Assembly (NCBI GenBank): GCA_029210695.1
Contig: JARGFH010000007.1
Span: forward strand, 1 to 64,000
Direction of reading: 5' to 3'
From: Acidimicrobiia bacterium
GTDB taxonomy: Bacteria; Actinomycetota; Acidimicrobiia; Spongiisociales; JAHEDJ01
Length of the DNA: 64,000 nucleotides
Notes under the pieces: generated by a model
What the model was told of the DNA's origin: nothing
Database searches by the model: none
The model's input: the letters and a program-made list of their open reading frames with translations, nothing else
Translations under genes and position numbers: made by a program
Shown: in pieces, positions 9,201 to 15,896 of the stretch
Layout: each line of letters opens with the position of its first letter
Numbering within the stretch: position 1 is the stretch's first letter

Positions 9201-10312
9201 TCGCCGTCGGTGAGTCGTACACCTGCTCGTTCGATGGTGAGGTGCTCGGCAACGCCGGCGATTCTCATGTCAACGTCGTCACGGTCACGGCGGAAGATGA
9301 CGACGGCAACTTCATCGAGGATGACGACGATGCGACCGTCAATGTGACCGACGTCGCTTCAGGGATCTCGGTAACCAAGACTGCCGATCAGCCGGCGGTG
9401 CAAGAGCCGGGCGGGACCGTGACCTTCACCGTGGTCGTGCAGAACCCGAGCGCCGCCGATTCCGTGACGATTACGAGCATGGTCGACGACGTATTCGGTG
9501 ATCTCAACGGACTGGGCACCTGCTCGGTCCCGCAAGAACTCGCACCCGGTGCCAGCTACACCTGCAGTTTCGACGGCGAAGTCGCAGGGGAAGCCGGCAG
9601 TTCCGCCGATCCACATGTCAACACAGTGACGGTGGTCGGGATTGACGATGATGAGAACGAGGTCACCGACTCGGACGACGAAACCGTCGACATCACCGAG
9701 AAACCGACCGGTACGATCGGCGACTTCGTGTGGAACGACACCAGTGAGGATGGCATCCAGGACGCCGACGAGGTTGGTGTCGAGGGTGTGCTCGTCGAAC
9801 TCGTCGATGCCGACACCGGTGAGGTGATCGCCTCCATGACGACCGGCGCCGACGGAGCCTACGAATTCTCGGGTGTTGAAGAGGGTGACTACTTCGTGCG
9901 GTTCACGACTCCGAAGTCGTGGGAGTTTGGCCTCGTCGACGCGGGCGATGACGACTCTGTCGATAGCGATGCCGTCTTCAAGTCCGGGAGCGGCGAGAAG
10001 CAAGAGCACTTCGAGATCGCCGAGACACTTCCGTTCTCGCTCGCCGCCGGTGAAACGAACACCAGCTTCGATGCGGGAATGATCAAGATCTTCGTGTCGC
10101 CTCAGGTGATCACCACGACAACGACGACCACTACGGTGGCGACGACGACGATCTCGACGTTGCCGTTCACCGGGTTCGGTCAGGGTGACGTGGCGGGAAC
10201 CGCTCTCGTGCTGATCGTGCTGGGTGGATTCGTCTTGCTGGCCATGCGCCGGAGGGATGACCTCCTCGAGACTGCTGCGGCAGAGGCGCCGCATCCGGCC
10301 TGGGACGAATAG
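6212..10312 (+). CDS. LPFTG-anchored surface protein with seven DUF11-like repeats
   Basis: The product is 1366 aa and is exported. It has a signal peptide (AVLAFLLVIGSFLVV, cleavage near SADA) and a globular N-terminal region to about residue 380. Seven Ig-like repeats of about 110 aa follow, each starting with a (V/I)xxxK motif and carrying PEPGG, ITNTS and CSYT-type signatures of the DUF11/conserved-repeat family (about 382-1165). Next come an SdrD-B-like domain (IGDFVWNDTSEDGIQD, about 1166-1280), a Thr-rich stalk, LPFTG at 1317-1321, a TM helix and a basic RRR tail. This is the layout of a sortase-anchored adhesin. The ATG at 6212 is used because GGGGAGGCGGAG lies just upstream. Gene order and leader RNA are shared with the two genes after it. 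No sortase gene is in the window. Confidence 0.85.
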   Translation: MNKGPISRAAGIAVLAFLLVIGSFLVVMPESADAALGGLTGFEIDGDVVASGGVDWQSLPNSAGVFDPGEVLVINDQNFTGAQLVTDPSTAANTYCIGGDDLIVKNGTKLTDFPFVAVDGSPAPGKNDICQTYVAYDVVPNAGVNEIVLYVGVIRRETNGTTAVAVELNRIDQAHRQSGDLVISFEFDGNGPVAVVNIREWNGSGFDLTAVGGTSAAEGYSTDHFGEIAVNLTATGILPPPENPEDCSTLGTVLPFGWAGNSDTSNIGDWGGSAPLGLDLCGKLIIEKQTNPTGSTETFGYSLSTSAPFSPLTGSLIGDGDSFEWLLPDGNYTLVEADPFGLGWAFDNYSCNNGASSEDRAAGVTVPVSLGTTITCTIENVQPAISVTKTADPTSVPETGGDVTFTFRVDNTGPEAVSLTDLVDSVFGDLDGQGSCVLPQDLSIGGFYECSLTVFLDSDDLVDHFDEVTATAFDAAGLTATATDDATVTFNDLLPTVGLTKSAVPSSLPEPGGDFVFTLTITNTSVEPVTITDLSDSQSGATDFSACSALVGSVLAVDATVECEYTVAHSEAGSYDNTASVTVEDNDGNSASDEAAETVTVVDVLPTVELAKSAVPSSLPEPGGDFVFTLTITNTSVEPVTITDLSDSQSGATDFSACSALVGSVLAVDATVECEYTVAHSEAGSYDNTASVTVEDNDGNSASDEAAETVTVVDVRPSVDLVKDASPGSLPEPGGDFTFTLTIYNTTVEPVQVTALSDDYTLPAGCTGLVGQWIPVGGNLSCSYTVTHTDAGSYDNTASVTVEDNEGNPASDTDDETVTVTDTPIAISIQKTADPLFLNEPGGTFTYTLTITNPSQEAVEIKALTDSNALSADCLNLIGETLNPAGDEGDSVSCTYTVDHTTPGVYDNVATVVVMDNEENEATDDDDASVSVLDVPSSILVTKTPGVTQIAEPGGTVTFTVVVENTSETDMLIVASLVDDVYGDLNGQGNCTVPQKLAVGESYTCSFDGEVLGNAGDSHVNVVTVTAEDDDGNFIEDDDDATVNVTDVASGISVTKTADQPAVQEPGGTVTFTVVVQNPSAADSVTITSMVDDVFGDLNGLGTCSVPQELAPGASYTCSFDGEVAGEAGSSADPHVNTVTVVGIDDDENEVTDSDDETVDITEKPTGTIGDFVWNDTSEDGIQDADEVGVEGVLVELVDADTGEVIASMTTGADGAYEFSGVEEGDYFVRFTTPKSWEFGLVDAGDDDSVDSDAVFKSGSGEKQEHFEIAETLPFSLAAGETNTSFDAGMIKIFVSPQVITTTTTTTTVATTTISTLPFTGFGQGDVAGTALVLIVLGGFVLLAMRRRDDLLETAAAEAPHPAWDE
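7691..8356 (+). repeat. Two nearly identical tandem 333-bp repeat units inside the adhesin gene
   Basis: 7691-8023 and 8024-8356 are direct repeats of exactly 333 bp (111 codons) that differ at only a few positions by eye: near the left edge, and A versus G in the TCTCA(A/G)TCTGG segment. The flanking repeats of the same protein are much more diverged. This indicates a recent tandem duplication or gene conversion of a single Ig-like domain. Confidence 0.9.
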
Positions 10313-10335
10313 AACACGCCGATCAAGCGATGAGT

Positions 10336-10365
10336 TTGGGGCCCCGGAGCAATCCGGGGCCCCAA
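10336..10365 (+). terminator. Strong GC-rich hairpin after adhesin gene 1
   Basis: A perfect 13-bp stem TTGGGGCCCCGGA/TCCGGGGCCCCAA with a GCAA tetraloop lies 24 nt after the stop codon. There is no run of T after it, so it would be a non-canonical actinobacterial terminator or mRNA 3' stabiliser. Of the 309 nt up to the next gene, the second half holds the palindrome and RNA element listed next. Confidence 0.75.
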
Positions 10366-10481
10366 CTATTGGTCGTGTCTTGCCGACAGCACACCACGTT
10401 AGGTGGCAGACTAGTCACAAAGAATGAGACTTTGTCCATCCTTACGCATGGTCACACTGAGTGGTAGCGTCGACACTGAAA

Positions 10482-10496
10482 GTCACAACACGTGAC
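10482..10496 (+). promoter_or_regulatory. GTCAC palindrome upstream of adhesin gene 2
   Basis: GTCAC-AACAC-GTGAC is an inverted repeat placed directly before the RNA element, exactly as at 6080-6094. A possible promoter lies just upstream (TTACGC about 17 nt before TAGCGT, ending near 10471), but the match to consensus is weak. Confidence 0.4.
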
Positions 10497-10591
10497 ATGG
10501 GGCAACTGAATAGGGAGGCGCTGACCTTCGACCCGCAATTCGGTCACCAATGGGTTGAAGCGAGCTGAGTGGTGAGACCGGCCCGCCCCAT
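10497..10591 (+). ncRNA. Conserved pseudoknot RNA element, copy 2 (5' leader of adhesin gene)
   Basis: The main stem is CTTCGACCC (10526-10534) with GGGTTGAAG (10552-10560). Compared with copy 1, the middle base pairs are changed on both sides, which keeps pairing. Loop CGGTCACC (10541-10548) pairs with GGT-GA-GACCG (10571-10580). GGGAGGC is at 10513-10519. The outer stem ATGGGGC/GCCCCAT (10497-10503 with 10585-10591) is 7 bp. A separate hairpin ATCCGT/ACGGAT (10590-10606) then leads into the ribosome binding site. Confidence 0.72.
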
Positions 10592-10621
10592 CCGTAGACG
10601 ACGGATGTGAGGAGCGGACAC

Positions 10622-13600
10622 ATGACCGAAGGCAATTCTCTGCGAGCAGCAGGCTATGGGGTGCTCGCATTCCTACTGGTAGCGGTCTCACTAGTGACGT
10701 TGCCTCCGCCGGCCCGGGCCGAGGGGAACATCAACTACTCGGACTACACCTTCTATTTCGCGAATGGAACGGTGTGGGAGGGGAACACGTGGGACGAGGG
10801 TGGCGGCAATAACGCCACAGTGCCGGCGAATTTCGGTGTTGGAAGCGCTCGAATCCTCCATGTCTCGTGCTCCGACACATTCAGCGATGGCTTCTCCGAC
10901 GATCCGGCTCCGCGGTTCCCGCTGGCATCAGATGGCACGAGTCAAGAGTGGAAGATTCTCTCGTATCACATCGACAAATACCAGTCGAAGAACGACGTCG
11001 TTCCGGGCGACATGACGAAGATCCAAGATTCATGCGGAGAGACCTTTGTTCCTGCGAGCATCACTGTTGTGAAGGACACTTTGCCCCTCACTTCGGATCC
11101 TTTTTCCTTTGAACTCGACGCGGTGATCGCCTCACCACCCTCGGCGCCTTCGTTTGTCAGCCCGTCTCTCCCCGACGACCGGAGCGTGTCCGGCGCGGGT
11201 GGCTCGTACACCTGGGGGAATCTGCTCGCAGGTTCATATACGCTCTCCGAGTTGATCGGCTCGAATCCTCCTGAGTACGAGTTCGCGTCCGTCGAGTGCA
11301 CGAACGGCGCCTCGAGCGCTGGAGTGCCTTCTGTCGCGTTCGGCCTCCACGGAGGTGAGCACGTCACCTGCACGTTCGTCAACCAGGCTGAAATCACGCT
11401 CATCCCCAACGTCGATATTGAGAAAGCGACGAACGGCGAAGATGCCGACACGGCGACCGGACCCGAGATCCCTATTGGTGATCCTGTCACCTGGACTTAT
11501 GTGGTCACGAATACCGGCGAATTGCCGTTGACCGGCGTCACCGTGATCGACAATCAGGGCGTTGCCGTTTGGTGTCCGCGAGGCACCCTCGGTGTTGGCG
11601 AATCGATGACCTGTACAGCCAGTGGCACTGCTGTGGAAGGCCAATACGCCAACTTGGGCACGGTTACCACCACTGAGGGTCCTTCGGATGAGGATCCGTC
11701 GCACTACTTCGGTCTGACCCCGGCCGTTGATATCGAGAAGGCCACGAATGGCTTTGACGCCGACGACCCACAAGGCCCCTGGTTGGTTGCAGGCAACGAT
11801 GTCACCTGGACGTATGTGGTCACAAACACAGGTGAACTGCCGTTGACCGGCGTGACGGTGACCGACGACGTTCTCGGTGCGATTTGTGAGATCGGTGAGC
11901 TGGCGATCGGCGCTTCTGATACCTGCACGGCCGCCGGCATTGCCACCATCGGCCAGTACGCCAACCTCGGTACCGTCACGACCGACGAGGGTGTCTCGGA
12001 CGAGGATCCCTCGCACTACTACGGGTTCATACCGGAGGAACCTGGGATCGATATCGAGAAGGCCACCAACGGCGAGGACGCCGACGACCCGACCGGTCCA
12101 TCCATTCTGGCCGGCGATCCCGTCACCTGGACCTACCTCGTGTCGAACACGGGCAACATTCAGCTGACGGGCGTGGAAGTCCTCGATGACCAGGGTGTTG
12201 CCGTCTCATGTCCGACTGACTCGCTCGACGTCGGCGAGTCGATGGAATGCACGGCCACCGGTACGGCGACGGTCGGCCAGTACTCCAACCTGGGTACCGT
12301 CACCACCGATCAAGAGGTCTCTGATGAGGATCCTTCTCACTACATCGGCTATGCAGTGGGATCGATCGGAGACTTCGTCTGGTTCGACCAGAACAAGAAC
12401 GGGATTCAGGACGGTGGTGAGCCGGGCGTTGCCGGCATCGACGTCTACCTCCACGAGGGTGAGGTATGCAGCGGCGAACCGATCGCACAGACGACGACCG
12501 ACGCTGACGGCCTCTACCTGTTCGACGGGTTGTTCGCCGGTACCTACTGCATCGAATTCCAGCTCCCATACGAGTATGCGTTCAGTCCGGCAGATCAGGG
12601 CGGCGACGGCGCACTCGATAGCGACGCTCCGACCGAGGTGGTCGTTCTCGCCGAAGGCGAAGACAACCTGAGCGTCGACGCCGGTCTCGTTGGTGGGGAT
12701 ATCACCTTGGAGAAGGAGACCGACGTCGCGACAGAAGAGACCTTCGGTTTTGACTTCAACGGGACGCAGGAGGTTGATCTGGGATCGGGTGGTTCGGCGA
12801 CCTTCCACGTGCCGGGCGGTGTGTACTCGATTACCGAGTTTGTAGCGCAAGGTTGGGAACTCGTCGAGGTTCAGTGCGGAGACATCGAAGCCGACATCGA
12901 TCTCACCGGTGGAAACGTCACGTTGTTCGTGCCGCCGGGCGGCTCGGTCGGTTGCACCTTCCTGAACCATGAGATTCAAGAGCCAGTGGGTCTCATCGGA
13001 GACTTCGTGTGGAAGGACACGGACGGTGACGGTGTTCAGGACGAGGGTGAACCCGGTATCGCCGGTGTGAAGGTGGAGTTGTTCGACGCGGAAACGGACG
13101 AGTCGGCCGGCTCGACCAACACGGATGCAGACGGCATTTACGTGTTCGGCAACGTTGCGGCTGGCGACTACTACCTGCTGTTCACCGGCCCGGTCGACTG
13201 GGAGTTCACACTGGCGGACGAAGGGTCGGACGATGCAGCCGACAGCGATGCAGACGCTCTGGACCCGGAAGCCAACCCGCAGATCGGGCGAACGGCGGTG
13301 TTCGCGCTCGGCGCAGGGGTCGCAGATCTTTCCCGTGACGCCGGGCTGATCTTCGTTGAGGTGTTCCCTCAGGTCATAACAACGACGACGACTACCACTG
13401 CGCCACCGACGACGACTACAACCACCGTGCCGCCGGCCACAACGACGACCACGGTGGCCGACACGACTGTAGAAACATTGCCGTTCACCGGGTTCGGTGA
13501 GGGAGGAATGGGCAGCCTCGGCTTTGCACTCATCGTTCTGGGCGGGCTCGTGCTGATGGCAGTCAGCCGAAAGGAAACCGACCTGGAAGTCGTATCGGAG

Positions 13601-13630
13601 GAGGCGCCGGCGAGGTCCTGGGAGGACTAA
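10622..13630 (+). CDS. LPFTG-anchored surface protein with three DUF7507-like repeats and two SdrD-B-like domains
   Basis: The product is 1002 aa. It has a signal peptide (GVLAFLLVAVSLVTL, cleavage near ARA). The N-terminal region carries a SpaA-like segment beginning ASITVVKDTLPL. Three repeats starting (V/I)DIEKATNG follow, each with GDPVTWTYVVTNTG-type signatures and ending EDPSHY. Two SdrD-B-like domains (IGDFVWFDQNKNGIQDGG and IGDFVWKDTDGDGVQDEG, with Ca-binding-like Asp clusters) are separated by a short SpaA-like unit. The Thr-rich stalk, LPFTG at 953-957, TM helix and charged tail close it. The ATG at 10622 is preceded by GAGGAGCGG. It is paralogous to its two neighbours and shares their leader RNA. 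Confidence 0.85.
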   Translation: MTEGNSLRAAGYGVLAFLLVAVSLVTLPPPARAEGNINYSDYTFYFANGTVWEGNTWDEGGGNNATVPANFGVGSARILHVSCSDTFSDGFSDDPAPRFPLASDGTSQEWKILSYHIDKYQSKNDVVPGDMTKIQDSCGETFVPASITVVKDTLPLTSDPFSFELDAVIASPPSAPSFVSPSLPDDRSVSGAGGSYTWGNLLAGSYTLSELIGSNPPEYEFASVECTNGASSAGVPSVAFGLHGGEHVTCTFVNQAEITLIPNVDIEKATNGEDADTATGPEIPIGDPVTWTYVVTNTGELPLTGVTVIDNQGVAVWCPRGTLGVGESMTCTASGTAVEGQYANLGTVTTTEGPSDEDPSHYFGLTPAVDIEKATNGFDADDPQGPWLVAGNDVTWTYVVTNTGELPLTGVTVTDDVLGAICEIGELAIGASDTCTAAGIATIGQYANLGTVTTDEGVSDEDPSHYYGFIPEEPGIDIEKATNGEDADDPTGPSILAGDPVTWTYLVSNTGNIQLTGVEVLDDQGVAVSCPTDSLDVGESMECTATGTATVGQYSNLGTVTTDQEVSDEDPSHYIGYAVGSIGDFVWFDQNKNGIQDGGEPGVAGIDVYLHEGEVCSGEPIAQTTTDADGLYLFDGLFAGTYCIEFQLPYEYAFSPADQGGDGALDSDAPTEVVVLAEGEDNLSVDAGLVGGDITLEKETDVATEETFGFDFNGTQEVDLGSGGSATFHVPGGVYSITEFVAQGWELVEVQCGDIEADIDLTGGNVTLFVPPGGSVGCTFLNHEIQEPVGLIGDFVWKDTDGDGVQDEGEPGIAGVKVELFDAETDESAGSTNTDADGIYVFGNVAAGDYYLLFTGPVDWEFTLADEGSDDAADSDADALDPEANPQIGRTAVFALGAGVADLSRDAGLIFVEVFPQVITTTTTTTAPPTTTTTTVPPATTTTTVADTTVETLPFTGFGEGGMGSLGFALIVLGGLVLMAVSRKETDLEVVSEEAPARSWED

Positions 13631-13652
13631 CAACGGCGGGAGGAAGGCAACG

Positions 13653-13680
13653 CTGGGCCCCGGAGTTCTCCGGGGCCCAG
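13653..13680 (+). terminator. Strong GC-rich hairpin after adhesin gene 2
   Basis: A perfect 13-bp stem CTGGGCCCCGGAG/CTCCGGGGCCCAG with a TT loop lies 22 nt after the stop codon. Its core GGGCCCCGGA...TCCGGGGCCC is the same as in the hairpin after adhesin gene 1. Confidence 0.75.
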
Positions 13681-13745
13681 TTGCGCGATAGGGCCGGAGG
13701 CCCATTGTGTGAGGCCGTACTCAATGAGAAGATGAAACCTGGCTC

Positions 13746-13814
13746 GGGAGGCCGTGACCCCCAGTCCGAGAACGGTCACCGGGATTGGGGTGAGCCAATG
13801 GTGAGACCGGCCCG
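13746..13814 (+). ncRNA. Conserved pseudoknot RNA element, copy 3 (5' leader of adhesin gene)
   Basis: GGGAGGC is at 13746-13752. The main stem CCCCAGTCC (13759-13767) pairs with GGATTGGGG (13782-13790); the outer half of the stem differs from copies 1 and 2 on both strands. Loop CGGTCACC (13773-13780) pairs with GGT-GA-GACCG (13800-13809). The conserved GGTGAGACCGGCCCG block is intact. The long outer stem of copies 1 and 2 is not evident here, and the GTCAC palindrome is replaced by GGGCC-GGA-GGCCC at 13691-13703. A TCCC-GAAA-GGGA hairpin abuts the ribosome binding site. Confidence 0.7.
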
Positions 13815-13840
13815 CATAACATCCCGAAAGGGAGGGAGAG

Positions 13841-15775
13841 ATGCGGAACGGTTTGTCACGTTCATCTGGCGGTATCGCGGTTCTTGCTTTCCTTCTGGTT
13901 GCTTTGACGTTCGTTCTAGTGGGCCCACTTGAGGCCGGAGCAACCTCTGACGGTGGAGAGCATCGTCCACCGGCCGGGTGTGTGAAGCTCGAAGATCCCA
14001 ACGACATCCCGTCGACGACCGAGGTCGCGTTGGCGAATGGGGTGACCGTCACATTTGATTGGACGACCAAGCCATCTGAGGCCGGGGAATGGATCGGCTT
14101 CGAATGGTCCGCAGTCGGCGGATCTGCATACGGGACTGTCAAGGCGTCGACCGAGGTCTACGACTGGGGACCGAGTCAAACGGGGACCTTTCTCGTGCCG
14201 GACGATGAGAACGGGCGAGTTCACGCGATCTCCTATGTGATCGTGTGCGGCGAACCGCTGCCGCACGGTTCGATCACCGTCATCAAGGATGCCGTGCCGG
14301 ACGCCGCAGATACACCCTTCGGCTTCGTGCTCGATGGCCTCGACGATCCGGTCGAGTTCGAACTGATCGACGATGGGGAATCTCCCGGCCTGGCGGCGAG
14401 AACTTTCGATGAGCTTTCGCCGGGAACCTACGCCGTCGGTGAGACGGCCCTCCCGGAAGGCTGGGACCTCACGGACATCGATTGCGGGGAAGCAGACGTA
14501 TCGGTCGATGGCGATGCAGTGTTCATCGAACTCGAGGATGGAGATCAGGTGGTCTGCGTCTTCACCAATGAGAGGGAAGAGGAGATCGATCTCGGCTCGA
14601 TTACCGTGATCAAGACGACGTCACCTGAGACTGCACAGGAGTTCCTCTTCACGCTCGAGCCGGGCGATTACCAACCGGTCGCAGGGAACGGAGGCACGTA
14701 TACGTGGGCCGGTCTCGAGGCCGGCACATACAACCTGTTCGAAACACTGACCGAAGCGCAGAGTGCAGACGGCTGGCATCTCGAAACGGTCGAATGCGAC
14801 AACGAGGATGATCCGGACGCAATCACGCTCGAGGCCGGGGGCGACGTCGTTTGCACGTTCGACAACCACCAGACCGTCGACTTCGTGCTCGAGAAACTGA
14901 CGAACGTCGAGAGCCAGGACGAGTTCAGCTTCGAGCTCGACGGTGTTGCACTGGTCGATCTCGCCGGGGGAGAGACCTTCGAGACCGTCCTCGAAGAAGG
15001 CACGTACACGGTTACGGAACTGATCGTCGACGGATGGGACCTGTTCAGCATCGTTTGTACCGGAGCGGAAAGCACTGTTGACATTGCCGCGGCCAGCGTT
15101 GAGTTGCTCCTGCTACCGGGTGCCGACGTGCGCTGCACGTTCGTCAACAATGAGGAGGCGGCCGAGCTGGGCGTAATCGGTGATTATGTCTGGCACGATG
15201 CCGACGAGGAGGGCGACCAGGATGGTGACGAGCAGCCGCTGGCTGGGATTCAGGTTGACCTCCTGGACTCGAACGGCCGAGCCATCGCATCAACGAAAAC
15301 CGATGTGCTGGGTCTGTATAGCTTCTTCAACGTTCCGGAAGGTGACTACCGGGTTCGGTTCCACGGTCCGACAGGTTGGACATTTACGAAACGCGACGCG
15401 GCGGCGGACGCGATCGACAGCGATGCGCTCGTTGCCGACAAGAAAGCTGATCCGCAGATCGGCGAGACCGACCTGTTTCACTTGAATGCCGGCGCAGTCG
15501 ATCTGTCTCGTGATGCCGGCCTCTTTGGTGAAACCAGGGTGCTCCCGCAAGTGATCACCACAACAACCACAGCAGCCACAGCAACCACAACGACGATTGC
15601 GTCCGCGTCCACGACAGCAGAGACCTTGCCTTTCACCGGGGCACCCGAAGCCCCAAGTCTCATCGGGTTGGCGACGGCGCTGCTGGCGCTGGGACTGATG
15701 GCGGTTCTCGCCATCAAACGGAGGGAGGATCTGCCGGTAACCGGGTGGTCGCAGCGGCTGCGCGACACCTACTGA
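13841..15775 (+). CDS. LPFTG-anchored surface protein with SpaA-like repeats and one SdrD-B-like domain
   Basis: The product is 644 aa and is the smallest of the three. It has a signal peptide (GIAVLAFLLVALTFVLV). The middle contains three to four prealbumin/SpaA-like units (GSITVIKDAVPD, GSITVIKTTSPE and VLEKLTNVES start points), each with a T(Y)xxxE(T/L) element and ending in a C-x-F-x-N motif. An SdrD-B-like domain (IGDYVWHDADEEGDQDG) follows. A Thr-rich stalk, LPFTG at 596-600, TM helix and KRRE tail form the sorting signal. The ATG at 13841 follows GGGAGGGAGAG. It is the last of the cassette, before the unrelated valS. Confidence 0.85.
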   Translation: MRNGLSRSSGGIAVLAFLLVALTFVLVGPLEAGATSDGGEHRPPAGCVKLEDPNDIPSTTEVALANGVTVTFDWTTKPSEAGEWIGFEWSAVGGSAYGTVKASTEVYDWGPSQTGTFLVPDDENGRVHAISYVIVCGEPLPHGSITVIKDAVPDAADTPFGFVLDGLDDPVEFELIDDGESPGLAARTFDELSPGTYAVGETALPEGWDLTDIDCGEADVSVDGDAVFIELEDGDQVVCVFTNEREEEIDLGSITVIKTTSPETAQEFLFTLEPGDYQPVAGNGGTYTWAGLEAGTYNLFETLTEAQSADGWHLETVECDNEDDPDAITLEAGGDVVCTFDNHQTVDFVLEKLTNVESQDEFSFELDGVALVDLAGGETFETVLEEGTYTVTELIVDGWDLFSIVCTGAESTVDIAAASVELLLLPGADVRCTFVNNEEAAELGVIGDYVWHDADEEGDQDGDEQPLAGIQVDLLDSNGRAIASTKTDVLGLYSFFNVPEGDYRVRFHGPTGWTFTKRDAAADAIDSDALVADKKADPQIGETDLFHLNAGAVDLSRDAGLFGETRVLPQVITTTTTAATATTTTIASASTTAETLPFTGAPEAPSLIGLATALLALGLMAVLAIKRREDLPVTGWSQRLRDTY

Positions 15776-15790
15776 TTCTCACTACCTATA

Positions 15791-15822
15791 GAGAGCCCCG
15801 GTCCACCATGGCCGGGGCTCTC
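15791..15822 (+). terminator. Hairpin after adhesin gene 3
   Basis: An 11-bp perfect stem GAGAGCCCCGG/CCGGGGCTCTC with a 10-nt loop starts 15 nt after the stop. It separates the surface-protein cassette from valS. There is no T tract. Confidence 0.7.
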
Positions 15823-15896
15823 GCTCGTTGCGAATACCGGCCCGACTCGTGTCCAGCGTTCGTACAATGGCGATTCGCGATTGAGATGAAGGTGCA

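Noticed and set aside
12206-13705. A 499-codon minus-strand frame opposite adhesin gene 2
   Set aside because: No ribosome binding site or domain, and it runs through the 3' hairpin; the plus-strand product has clear domains and a sorting signal.
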